Position numbers and translations under genes: made by a program | Notes under the pieces: model-generated | Seen by the model: only the letters and a program-made list of their open reading frames with translations | Database searches by the model: none | What the model was told of the DNA's origin: nothing | DNA from: Desarmillaria ectypa | Lineage: Eukaryota > Basidiomycota > Agaricomycetes > Agaricales > Physalacriaceae | NCBI GenBank assembly: GCA_030407005.1 | Contig: JAUDYN010000001.1 | Coordinates: forward strand, 558,001-622,000 | DNA length: 64,000 nt | Reading direction: 5' to 3' | In this document: in pieces, positions 35,388 through 45,269 of the stretch | Position numbering within the stretch: the stretch's first letter is position 1 | Layout of the letters: the number at the start of each line of letters is the position of its first letter

Positions 35388-36482
35388 ACACGGATACGCA
35401 CAGCAAGCCCTCCACCATGTACCTAATGTTTCTTAATCTTGCAAATCGCATACCCTTGAAAGACTTGTCATTTTTCATAACATTCAAGTATCACATCACC
35501 ATGTAAACACTAGAAGTCAGAGTGTTTAACTCATGCGTGACGCTGATATCTTCGACCAACGAACATAACCGTCGAAACAAGCACTGGAATTCGGGACCGG
35601 TACATCAAGGGTGTGGAAATAGTAGTGGATACCTTGGCTCGACAGACGTACGTTATCCGTAAGAAGCTATCACAAAAAACCGATCAGCGTGAGATCTCGA
35701 ACGGAGAATTCAGAAGAGAAAAATGAACATCAGTTGCAAACTACGGATGATCTCACAGCACAACTCTTCTCCGGGAGAGCTCCACACATCGCCCGAACCC
35801 ACAGGTGTATGCACGGAACCACACGCTAACAAGGAGTGATCTTTGCCTTGAGCGCTGATATCCTGCGAGATATGTACCATCCCAGAACTAGTGAAACCAC
35901 ATCTAGGGACCACTCGAAGCAGAAGTGACCTGCATCTGCATGAGCTCGGCTGCTGAAGGGGATGGCTGAATGTAAGACTCTGCCTTTACCAGCACGTTAT
36001 AGGTCTCCAGACCATGCCAGCCCAATGGCGGAAAAAAGAGTCTGAAATGTCGGTCTAGCCTCTACAATACACTTTTGCAAACTCGCAAAGAAAAGTGTAT
36101 TGGGAATTCAGACGCGAATGGGGTTCGGGCGGGCGAAAAGCTAACGTAGGTTCTTTCCACGGAGGCAGCGAGAGGCTCGACCCTTTTACTAAAGCATCAT
36201 GAAAAGGAGTAGGAAGTGAAATGCGTACCTCATGTTGTTGGACGGTCAAAGGAATCGGAGTTGCCCAAAAGGGAACTTAGTCAACATTCGATGGCGTGGG
36301 AGATTTGTTTTTTGCCACCACTAGAGATGACGGAAAAATGTATGGCATGAAGTTGCTCCGTACGATTGAAATCTATTTTCATCTTGGTTGCTGCGATACA
36401 TAAGACGCGCATAAGGAGAAATTGACATTAACATGGGCTCGGTGACCGCTCGTGAGAGTAGAGTATAAGCTTCCAAATTTTT
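35388..36482. other. intergenic, one hairpin, no gene supported
   Basis: Minus-strand frames of 60-70 codons at 35,710-35,913 and 36,055-36,249 lack domains. Confidence 0.45.
36065..36102. repeat. 12-bp perfect hairpin
   Basis: CAATACACTTTT at 36,065-36,076 and its exact reverse complement AAAAGTGTATTG at 36,091-36,102 enclose a 14-base loop. Confidence 0.6.
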
Positions 36483-37994
36483 TCAACAGATAGCAATCCT
36501 GCGCCCCGCAGCGCGGAATCTTCGCATTCGATTACGGTACCTGAGACAAGCGCCTTGGATATTTTCGGGACGCGCCATCTTGAAAGCGGCGTCGACTTTA
36601 TCTTCGTCGAATTCCTCCGAACTTTCTGTTCCATCCTCCAAGTCATCGTCGCTGTCCTGTTGTTCATCCTCAAAATCACTCTCTTCATCCTCATGGTGTT
36701 CTTCTTTCAGAGTTAAGCCGACATGGGCGGAGTTATCGTCACTCCCGGAAAAACCCTTATCTTCGAGGCAAGACACGTTCACTTCGTCTTCATCGCCTTC
36801 CTCTTCGACCATGCGTAGTATGATCGCCTCAGATGGTCGCATGCTTCTTTCGATAACATCGAAGATCTCATCCAAACACTCTTCATGCGCGTAAACGTCT
36901 AACACCGCAAGATTCTTCGATGCTGCGATGAATAGGCTGAAGTTTGAGAGGCATGAAGACACGGACAATGTCCGCAGGACGGGAGACTTTTCCAGGAAAG
37001 CGACAAACGTATCGATAGGGAGGGCCGGGGCGCATATAGTCAGCGAAGTCAGATTGGGAAGAGAGAATGTTTCGAATATGTTATTGAGCGGCTGAAGGCG
37101 AAGCTTGGGAAGTGTGATGGTGAGGGAGGTGAGAAGCGGGATATGTGTGTTATCGGGCGAGGAACTACGGAGTGGGTTTTGAATTACTACGTGCGTCAAC
37201 TTGGGAAACACAGAACCAATGGAGCATATATCCGCGACTGAACAGTCTACAAAGTCAATTCGGCTGATGCTCCTGGCAGAACTCGCCAAAGCGAGCGAAA
37301 TCATGTCCCAGTACGTGGGTCTTGTTACTGTGAGTTGTGACAAGTCTGGGTAAAAGAGGATGAAAAGTCCTAGTCCTGGAAGCAACGTGATACTTTGGAT
37401 GTTTGCTGAGTGTGGGGTGAATAGAAGGTTGAAGGCCGCAGTAAACGTGACTCTGGAGCTCTTGAGGTCGGTTATTAAAGACACACGGCGATGTTCGCAC
37501 TGATGGAGCAGAGTACGCAGGAAATCGAGAAATAAATGGTCGTCTGGGCTAGGAACGCTTGATGCACATACGAGTCTGATGCTGAGCGGAGCTTGGCCTA
37601 CATGGGTGAGATATGTGCAGAGAAGACGTTTCGCGGGAAGAGGGCGCTTATGGACGTTGGCGCCGTGAATCGTGATCATCGACCAGAGCTTAGGTATCGA
37701 AACTACAATGTTACGCCACACGGAGCAGATCTGCGAGAGATAAAGAGCGGTCGGCTCGATGAGATGAGTGCGGTTGATGGCGACGCTAAGGGTGCAGCAC
37801 TGGACGAAAATTTCTGACAAAATTTCGAGCGGAATGTTGCATATAGGGATCTGGTATTGAATTTGATGTTGAGAGTGAATACATGGTTGTATTCGAGATG
37901 AGCCGATTTCGGGATCATCGTCGTGAACGAGATTGTTGAAGACAGATTCGGTGAAGACGTTGACCAGGCTGTCGATTCTTTGGGAGTAATTCAT
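36483..37994 (-). CDS. F-box protein with leucine-rich repeats
   Basis: Single-exon 503-aa protein. The F-box lies at about residues 50-105 (IPLEILSEIFVQCCTL, later LSQICSVWRNIVVSIPKLWS). It is followed by irregular leucine-rich repeats to about 390 (for example FPKLTHVVIQNPL, LPNLTSLTICAPALP). The C-terminal part is strongly acidic (EDEQQDSDDDLEDGTESSEE, about 425-475) and ends in an Arg-rich segment (RYRNRMRRFRAAGRR). F-box proteins recruit substrates to SCF ubiquitin ligases through Skp1; the substrate is unknown. The frame is intact. This family is strongly expanded in agaricomycetes. Confidence 0.9.
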   Translation of the reverse strand: MNYSQRIDSLVNVFTESVFNNLVHDDDPEIGSSRIQPCIHSQHQIQYQIPICNIPLEILSEIFVQCCTLSVAINRTHLIEPTALYLSQICSVWRNIVVSIPKLWSMITIHGANVHKRPLPAKRLLCTYLTHVGQAPLSIRLVCASSVPSPDDHLFLDFLRTLLHQCEHRRVSLITDLKSSRVTFTAAFNLLFTPHSANIQSITLLPGLGLFILFYPDLSQLTVTRPTYWDMISLALASSARSISRIDFVDCSVADICSIGSVFPKLTHVVIQNPLRSSSPDNTHIPLLTSLTITLPKLRLQPLNNIFETFSLPNLTSLTICAPALPIDTFVAFLEKSPVLRTLSVSSCLSNFSLFIAASKNLAVLDVYAHEECLDEIFDVIERSMRPSEAIILRMVEEEGDEDEVNVSCLEDKGFSGSDDNSAHVGLTLKEEHHEDEESDFEDEQQDSDDDLEDGTESSEEFDEDKVDAAFKMARPENIQGACLRYRNRMRRFRAAGRRIAIC

Positions 37995-38485
37995 CTACGG
38001 CAAAAAAATTTTATCCACGTAAAAACAGCTGGGTGTATGCACACCTTTCAGACATCAGATGGGGCAGCATGTGGTAAAAGGTCAAGCAAGGAGACGCGAC
38101 GCGATTATTTGCTTGTGCTTGCTAGGTGGCACCTGTCCCGGCCCGCTATCCCGTTGGCGCGCCGTTGGAATTTGTCTATCTGTTAATTTTTCCTCAGAAT
38201 GAGCGCGCACTCACTCGTACCCACGTAGTTCGATAGTGCCCACGCTATTTCACTCGCAAGTTCGTAACCAGCTGGAAATCATAAGTAATTCAATTCATAT
38301 GGTCAGTACTACTATTACTCGTACAAAATACATCATTGCAAGGATGGGTTTTCGCATATTCATTAGTAAATCACAAGAAAGCAACAAGAAAAATAGCACA
38401 AAACAAAGATCAAAGGTCATGAAAATGCAGGTCTGTGGCGATATGTATAGATGTATGATGAGAATAAGAATGAAATGCAATTTGA
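37995..38485. other. intergenic
   Basis: No gene seen. CpG drops locally in 38,280-38,480, which probably includes the 3' region of the next gene. Confidence 0.5.
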
Positions 38486-39877
38486 TCACCACATACGCGT
38501 CCCAGCCATAGCGCGGTAATTCACCATGGGTTGGAAGTACCCCGGATGCGGTCCGTAAAAGTACGGCCGTATCGGCGGATACGCATATGCTTGGGGGTTA
38601 AACATGGGGTAAGGGTAGCCAGACCGGGAAGGATGGGGGTATAGAGGCGCATGTAAGGAAGACGAGCGCGAGGACGTCGAAGAGAACGAGGAGACCGATG
38701 ATCCGCCCCGCTTATGTGTCTTGGGCGGCGGCCTCGACCTCTTGTTCTGGCCCTGCCCCAGCTTGGAAGAAGAATCCTTCACAGGCGGCTTGGGATCTCG
38801 AGGAGGACTAGCACTTCCAAGTTCTATCCAGCCTGCCGACGTCACTGTGGGTGCTACGGAGGATTGACGCTTAAGTTCAATCCACCCTTCAGTTGTCGAC
38901 GTCTTATCCGGTACTGCAGAGCGACACCGGCGTGTAAGAGCGTCGATGAGATCCTTCTTCCTCTGTACCTTGACCTTCTCCCCGAAGCCAATCCAACCAT
39001 CGTCATCCTCCAGTACCCGGCGTTTAGGCATCTTGACGACGAATGCATCATCATCAGATTCAGGCGACTTGCGCTCGTCTGGAGCGAAAGGTGCGAAGAC
39101 ACGATGAGTCTTTTCCTCGTAAGATCCGATGATATTCCGAATCTCTTCCTCTATTTCATCCCTTCCATCATCTTCCTCATCCACCCCCATATAGAAGCCC
39201 TGTTCGTCCTTGGTAATCTTGATCTTGTGATTCTGTGAAGGAACGGGGTACACAAATGTAGGAACGAACGAGTTGGCCGAAGCGTTCAGCCTGCTTGCGG
39301 GGGTATCCAATGCGGAAGTAGATGCGGCAGAAGAGCTGGACACCGATGAGGTGGACGCTGATGGACATGGTGATGGGGTACCACGGGATGAGGTGGAGGA
39401 TGACGCGGCATATGTTGGAATGTCTCCAAAGAGATCTACAATGAGCTCGTTCCACCGCCCTTTATTCATACCATCACAGTGACATGGAACAGACACTGAC
39501 GTTGTCTTGCTGCTCTCCGAGAAGTGAAAACCAACATCTGCCTCGTACCGGTCAAGAGCACCAAGAGCGCCCTGGACACCAGGCAGAGAGCAACTGAGTG
39601 ATAGATCCATGTCTTCATTGACGGTAAGCGGGTCATCGACAACGAGCGGTGGGAGGGCTGCAACCTTCTTGGTTGCCGTAGGGGAGGGGGCCCAGGAAAC
39701 TGACGTATACAAGGTCCTCCACCAGTCGTCACCGTCAATTATTTGCCATTGGTCGTCCTCCATCAGCATCCTTTCATCATCATCGTCCATAGCGACTAGA
39801 ACGCAGCGGGTAAGTGGTGCGCTGACTCGATGAAAGAGATGATTCACCACTGGATCGATGTGAGTCGACTGGCCCAC
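38486..39877 (-). CDS. hypothetical disordered protein with GWI motifs, 463 aa
   Basis: Single open frame. The first Met gives 463 aa; MDDDDERMLMEDDQW at residue 30 is an alternative start. Mostly low-complexity: a Ser/Thr run (about 158-195), acidic patches (VDEEDDGRDEIEEEIRNIIG) and a basic Ser-rich region. The C-terminus is rich in Tyr, Pro and Gly (YPHPSRSGYPYPMFNPQAYA). Three spaced motifs share GWI: DDGWIGFGEK, EGWIELKRQ and AGWIELGSA, and each sits in or near charged sequence. No known domain recognised. Such a composition fits an RNA-granule or adaptor protein, but that is inference. Confidence 0.75.
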   Translation of the reverse strand: MGQSTHIDPVVNHLFHRVSAPLTRCVLVAMDDDDERMLMEDDQWQIIDGDDWWRTLYTSVSWAPSPTATKKVAALPPLVVDDPLTVNEDMDLSLSCSLPGVQGALGALDRYEADVGFHFSESSKTTSVSVPCHCDGMNKGRWNELIVDLFGDIPTYAASSSTSSRGTPSPCPSASTSSVSSSSAASTSALDTPASRLNASANSFVPTFVYPVPSQNHKIKITKDEQGFYMGVDEEDDGRDEIEEEIRNIIGSYEEKTHRVFAPFAPDERKSPESDDDAFVVKMPKRRVLEDDDGWIGFGEKVKVQRKKDLIDALTRRCRSAVPDKTSTTEGWIELKRQSSVAPTVTSAGWIELGSASPPRDPKPPVKDSSSKLGQGQNKRSRPPPKTHKRGGSSVSSFSSTSSRSSSLHAPLYPHPSRSGYPYPMFNPQAYAYPPIRPYFYGPHPGYFQPMVNYRAMAGTRMW

Positions 39878-41851
39878 AAGGAAGACAAAAGGTCTTTTGC
39901 ACAGGCCAGATAATCACAGATGGGGCAGATAGAGAAAATTTGTCGTTGCAGCTATTAGAACGACATGCGTGGGCAGAGCAGAAGGGTAAGGACAACAAAG
40001 GCAAGTCCCTACTTCTGTCACTCGGCTCACGTTTTCGTGACCTTCGGATCTCCATCTGCTCCATCTCCATCATGATTACCCTCGTTTTACATCGTGCTCA
40101 ATGTACGGAACGGTGCCGAGCGTCGTAGACAAAGATGAGGACTAACAACGATTGCCCTGCAATGAGTGCCCGACAGTGCCATTGGCCATCAAGTGCCTTC
40201 CTCACGAAGAAACTGACGACCGAGACACCCACTCGCATGCTTCATGCTGTGCTCGTTGTGCTTGGCGGCGAGGGGATGCATGGAGTGATGATATCAGTCG
40301 TATGTGGTGATGGTGGTCAGCGAAGGAGATGCGCAGTGAGTTTCTTGGTTGTTTACTATTTCTCCGTTGTTTACACAAACTATAGCATATGTGCATTGCT
40401 CGACACCGTACGGCTGTCGGTCGATATCTGGGACGTTGGGAGTGCTGTGACATCCAGGTGAGGCCTTTTTTCGTATTTGCCCTGATCCGATTTGTCCTAA
40501 TTTTTGGAACAGAAGAGTATGTAAAGAATGTGCTGCCAACTGTCATCTATCACAGCAGCTGTACGACTTAGCGCGCTCTTGGCTTATGTGTCTGCAGTAT
40601 CCCGGACCCAAGTACGGCTGAACTATTACTTATGGCCCTAGGCCAAACTAGATTGCTGGATGATTCATCTGTGTTTTGATTCCATTCTCTCCTACGTCGA
40701 GTAGTGGGGCCAAGACTGTGATGGTACAGGCTTGGCCTTCGCTCCGTAATTATCTAGCAACTATAACATCCCGGGAATGACGAGATTCTCATATAACATG
40801 CGGAGCTGAAGGTCCTCTCCCGTTCAATCCTAAGCTTTTGTGTGCGGAGTAACCTTGATTGTGGCGATTAATGTGGAGGCGGATAGTATGTGTGCGCTTT
40901 ACAGCATCTCAATTCTAATGTTGACCTATCATTAAGACTCTAGGCAAACTCTAGATTCTATTAATTGCTACATCGGTGTGGTTTGCTTGTGCTTCGCGCT
41001 TCATTCATCTCTTGGTGTCCAACCATGGCGGCACAGACACTCATTGGTTCGTTGATATCGGTCTAAACATATCCAAAGAGCAGAGCGCGAGGGGCACGAG
41101 GAGTCCCCCGCAGCCTGAAGTCTGATCGCTTGTGGCGTAGGAAGAAAACATCACAGGGACAACCCCGAGTCGATCGCCCATCAATATTCGAAGCTTCATC
41201 GGCAGAGGACTACGAATTGCGCTCTCACTCGACTTTTGGCCCACTTCGCCAATCAGGGCGAGCATGTTGGCTTTGTCGCATTGTTCGCTGCATTATCAGC
41301 CATCTTTAACTGTCTGTACTCGGCGTTTGATTCGGGGACCGTGCGTTCTAAACCTCGAGGTCTTCTTTTGTAATATGGACGGGGGCTTTTCAGACGATGA
41401 GAAAATGAAACCTTTCTCTTCCGCACAACTTTCGATCATGAACTCGGCTACGAAGGACATGAATGTGGTATGTTTTGTCTTGTTCTGCCAGTTTCATGAC
41501 GTGTACCCGTCTCCGCATTCAGAAGTGCTTGTGGTACTATTGCAAAATAGACGTCATCGACCTAGGCAAGACGTAGGGCCGATGTTATCTATCGGGGTTC
41601 TACAATGCAATGGACGCCTTCATGTTATTATGGCCTGTATTTAAAGAAGCGAACGGCACCGGTGACGCGGTGTCAGGTGCATTACCAGCCGTTGGCAATA
41701 CCGTAGCAAAGATATCCGGCCTTTAAACCTTGAAAGCGTACATTTAAGTACAACTATTCTTTTACCATTCCTTTATGTATGATTCAGCTGCCTCATATCA
41801 TTGTCTCAAACTATGTTGGAATGCCATTGGTTGAGTCGGTGGCGTAGCATT
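39878..41851. other. no supported gene; coding-like scraps
   Basis: The plus strand at 41,004-41,400 has coding character (ALFAALSAIFNCLYSAFDSG reads in one frame; EASSAEDYELRSHSTFGPL in another), with stops between. This suggests a decayed or unassembled gene. The segment 40,226-40,380 has a CpG-decayed duplicate at 45,281-45,430. Confidence 0.35.
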
Positions 41852-42058
41852 TGTTGGGATTTGCAACTTCAAGCATGTGCCGGAAGATTCCCGAACCTTC
41901 GGTACCATCAATTTGGCACGATACTAGGATATAATTAGGTACTTTAGTAGAACATTCTAGATACATTCTGTAGTATTTAAGGAGCTCGTCTTGAGCTCTA
42001 GTAGCTAACAATTTAGTATTCTCTACTCAGCAAGCCTCCCACTGCAATAGTTACAACA
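41852..42058 (+). repeat. 5' LTR (207 bp)
   Basis: Starts TGTTGGGATTTGC and ends AATAGTTACAACA. It differs from the 3' LTR at about two positions by eye (for example GTAGTATTTAAGG against GTAGTGTTTAAGG), so insertion is recent. Confidence 0.93.
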
Positions 42059-42078
42059 GGTTATGGGACCCGAGCTCC
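42059..42078 (+). promoter_or_regulatory. primer-binding site, initiator-tRNA anticodon type
   Basis: GGTTATGGGACCCGAGC directly follows the 5' LTR. Its complement reads GGGTCCCATAACC, which looks like the anticodon stem and CAU loop of an initiator methionine tRNA. Copia-type elements are known to use an internal tRNA-iMet fragment as primer. Confidence 0.55.
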
Positions 42079-42153
42079 AGTAGTAGTCTTGTCTTGCACA
42101 CTCGCTCTCTTTCGGACCACCCGAGCCGGCTTTCTAGCCACACGTCGATCACC

Positions 42154-42460
42154 AGAAGTCCTCTTCAGGCAGGTACTTAAAAGTCCTCTCTAGGCCACTG
42201 TAATTCCTCTTTAGGTTGGTGCAGATTTAAAAGTCCTTTTTAGGCCGTCGTAATTCCTCTTTAGGTAGACGAAGTTATTAAAAGTCATTTCTACGCCGCC
42301 GTAAATCGTCTCTATGTAGGCGAAATATTGTTGATAGGTCACAGTAATTCCTCTTTAGGTTTGCGTAGCCGTATACATTGTCGCTGTAAACCCTCTTTAG
42401 GTTAGCATCCCTATTCCCAAAGTCCTTTTTAGGCAACACATTCTCGCCTTTTTAGGCACA
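42154..42460 (+). repeat. degenerate tandem repeats in the leader
   Basis: Two alternating words recur about every 25-35 bp: AAAGTCCTTTTTAGGC and GTAATTCCTCTTTAGGT. About ten copies precede the gag start. Spacing and sequence are imperfect. Confidence 0.8.
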
Positions 42461-42498
42461 TCACACTTTTGTTACATATCCTTTTGCCATCTCCAGTT

Positions 42499-43290
42499 AT
42501 GGAAGACCGGAGTAGCACCCGATTTGATCTCCTGAATGAGGAGAATTACTTCACTTGGAAGTACCGCATGGAAATGCATCTAATTCGGAAGGATTTGTGA
42601 GGTATAGTTTCAGGTACAGAACCCCGTCCTGCCAGTGGTGCACAGACACAAATAGTTTGGGACAAGCGCGCGAGGCTTGCCGCTGCCAAAATCATTCTGC
42701 ATGTGTCTGATTCCCAGTTACCGCTAACTCGGAAGACCACGGACCCTGTCCGAATGTGGCAAATTCTGAAGGAATATCATGAATCCTCAGGATGGGCCAA
42801 CCGTATGACCATTCTCCGTAGATTTGTCTCTCTCAGAATGGAAGAGGGAGCACCCATACAGGAGCACATCAATGATTTCAATAAGCTAGACCAGTCCCTC
42901 AAGGACATTGGAATCACATTGACTGATATGCTCAGGATGACTATTTTATTGGCATCCTTACCTCCTACCTACGAGAACATCATTACCGCCATCGAGTCTT
43001 ACATCGAGGCCAATACTGATCCTAGCGATCCGACGCATGGTCCAGACTTCGATTATGTCACCCACCGATTGCTAAATGAAGAGTGCCGCCAGAAGCTGAA
43101 CTCACCGGAAGATGATATGGCATTAGCTGCACGATCATTCAAGGGCCGACATGCTGACATGACCAATATTACTTGTTATGGATGTGGACAGAAAGGCCAC
43201 TACAGAAACAAGTGCCCGAACATTGCTCAAGGGGGAGAACCTCCAACAAGAGTAAATTTTGTAGATGATGAAGAAGATTATGCATTTTAG
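42499..43290 (+). pseudogene. copia-type gag (UBN2-like) with one internal stop
   Basis: ATG at 42,499 (MEDRSSTRFDLLNEENYFTW). The frame is broken once by TGA at 42,598-42,600 (RKDL*GIVSG; a Trp codon would restore the usual motif) and then stays open to 43,290, 263 codons in total. Seen in order: LNEENYFTWKYRMEMHL capsid start, MWQILKEYHESSG, MTILRRFVSLRMEEG and the zinc knuckle CYGCGQKGHYRNKC (near 43,175-43,217). The acidic tail is DDEEDYAF. The stop codon is followed after 21 bp by the LTR. Apart from the one stop the gene looks recently active. Confidence 0.88.
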
Positions 43291-43299
43291 GAACTTGAA

Positions 43300-43311
43300 G
43301 TTGAGGGGGAG
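43300..43311 (+). promoter_or_regulatory. polypurine tract
   Basis: GTTGAGGGGGAG immediately before the 3' LTR; resembles TTGAGAGGGAG before the LTR at 566. Confidence 0.7.
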
Positions 43312-43518
43312 TGTTGGGATTTGCAACTTCAAGCATGTGCCGGAAGATTCCCGAACCTTCGGTACCATCAATTTGGCACGATACTAGGATATAATTAGGT
43401 ACTTTAGTAGAACATTCTAGATACATTCTGTAGTGTTTAAGGAGCTCGTCTTGAGCTCTAGTAGCTAACAATTTAGTATTCTCTACTCAGCAAGCCTCCC
43501 ACTGCAATAGTTACAACA
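43312..43518 (+). repeat. 3' LTR (207 bp)
   Basis: Same termini and length as the 5' LTR, followed by the target duplication GCATT. Confidence 0.93.
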
Positions 43519-43651
43519 GCATTACTTTATGCTGGTGTAATCGTAAAATCCAACAGAAAGCCACTGATCGATGCGCGAGAACAGTTTCACTACTCACATG
43601 GAATGATCCAATAATGCAGGAGTATACCGAAGCCTTGTTACGTCTTGCGTG

Positions 43652-43899
43652 TGTTGGGATTTGAGAGTTGAGCCGAGATGATGGCAATCCGGCATCATGC
43701 CGAGCTTGCTGATTAAGAGAGAAATATTAGGAAAGTTGTAGAAGATTCTAGTAAATTAGCATTTAGTATATAAGTAGGTACAGTAGTGTACCTCTGCATG
43801 CATTTGCAGAGCTCAGCCAAGCACAATACTATTGGCCTGACACTGCACATGTACTAACTGGGAATGAACTGATCTATTCATCCCCTGTTTTTCACAACA
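43652..43899 (+). repeat. solo LTR, family D, CpG-rich copy
   Basis: TGTTGGGATTTGAG...TTCACAACA, 248 bp, flanked by GCGTG (43,647-43,651) and GCATG (43,900-43,904), a target duplication with one G/A difference. A reverse-oriented copy with its CpGs mutated lies at 46,321-46,561. Confidence 0.85.
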
Positions 43900-44019
43900 G
43901 CATGCAATATCTTTTAAATGAAATATTTCTATACTTTCAGTGACCTAACTGATATCTGCTTCTCTCTATGGTAGATTCCCTCTTTACACAAACTAGAGCA
44001 GCCTTTGTCACACCAATGG

Positions 44020-45269
44020 TGATATGCCATCTATGTGTTCACACCTAGATTTTGTGATTTTATAACAATACTATTGCACATCTATCCTATACTAGTGATA
44101 CATAGAGGACTATAGCTGAGGCTTCAAGCTGATAGTTAAAAGCAGTAAGCAACTGGTAGAGCCAGGACTTAGATGCAACACTATTAGTGGGTTAAATCTA
44201 CCAGCCAGCCAGACTAGTAACTCAAATGCTAGCAGGACTAAGTGAAATACAGCCACTAGCAAACAAAGGATGCTACTAGCACACCAAAACCAGGAGCAGA
44301 GTATATAGATTTCATGAAGTTCTGTCACTAGCAGCCCAGACTGGGCATAAATGCCTAAGTCAGAATAACTAGTCACATGGAAATCTTGAAACAGGACTTA
44401 AAAATAAATTAGGAATGGATTAACCTTGAGCCCAGATCCAACTATTGCAATATAGATCTCTTATGATTGGTACTAGTGTAGCCAGACTGCACTCTTGATC
44501 ATGATCAGATAGCTGTTACAGGCACCAATATCCAGATATCCATATAACTGCATTACTAGAGCATGTAGTTGGGCCAAGGGTGCAGAAAGACTGACTGTGG
44601 AGTCTCTAGACCAACTATATGAAAAGAAAACAGACTAGACCAACTATTGCATGATTATTCACCATTATTCATGACTAGCTAAGAAATCCTTACCAATATA
44701 CTCTATACTCAGATGATATTTATAGTTCTGCCTCAGTAGTATATAAGTAGTGAGATGGGCACTTGTGCAAAGCAGGCAAGCCATCCCTGCAGTTGAGCCC
44801 TCACTGGTAGTAACTGGTGTCCTCAATTAAAGGCATTTGTGCTTAACCTCAATAAAGTGATTAATAGTTGCTAAGTCACCCATAGTATTGCATTGAATTG
44901 AAGTTCCTTAGAGTCACTGTTGTGTCCTGCAAAGGTTCAGAGTGTTTTGAAGTTAGTTCAAGCAAAGTTCTCAGAGTTATAGTTTATTCTTAGGCCAAGA
45001 GTGCCACTAGTCAGCCAAGAGTGTGACTGGTCAAGTGTTTACCAACCCCACTAGTGTGAGTAGTACTTTATATAACTCACTAGTAATGAATAAAACATCT
45101 TTAAGACAACTGTACTTGATTATTGAAGTCTGCAGAGTGCTTCCATCATACTCAAAACCACCCAAATTCAATATTGGTGATTAAGTGTAGAGTAGTAAGA
45201 GGTTTAGTGTGATTGGTGTTCATTGCCATTCCCTAATTCTTTTGTCACTCCCCATTACCAAGCATATCA
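44020..45269 (+). repeat. family C LTR-like element, solo copy 1
   Basis: Begins TGATATGCCATC and ends CCAAGCATATCA (8-bp inverted termini). It is 1,250 bp, flanked by ATGG on both sides (44,016-44,019 and 45,270-45,273). Two other copies are at 58,590-59,949 and 63,205 onward, in the opposite orientation. A shared 88-codon frame is a by-product of the repeat. Solo LTR is the preferred reading; a DNA element with short TIRs is not excluded. Confidence 0.78.

Larger units (their letters stand above)
41852..43518 (+). mobile_element. gag-only copia-type LTR retrotransposon
   Basis: A complete 1,667-bp element. It has two 207-bp LTRs, target duplication GCATT on both sides (41,847-41,851 and 43,519-43,523), a primer-binding-like site, a repeat-rich leader, one gag frame and a polypurine tract. 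No protease, integrase or reverse transcriptase is encoded. It must depend on another element for reverse transcription and integration. Similar gag-only elements are known from plants (TR-GAG class). It lies at the edge of the CpG-rich island. Confidence 0.92.

Noticed and set aside
41264..41644. 126-codon plus-strand frame as a gene
   Set aside because: The frame changes character midway and better coding-like readings lie in other frames; it probably overlaps a decayed gene.
42160..42460. CRISPR-like array
   Set aside because: Repeats are degenerate with variable spacing, lie inside a retrotransposon leader, and the genome is eukaryotic.
44110..44376. 88-aa hydrophobic protein (also at 59,593-59,859) as a membrane-protein gene
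   Set aside because: It lies inside family C repeats, in both copies, without start context or conservation beyond the repeat itself.
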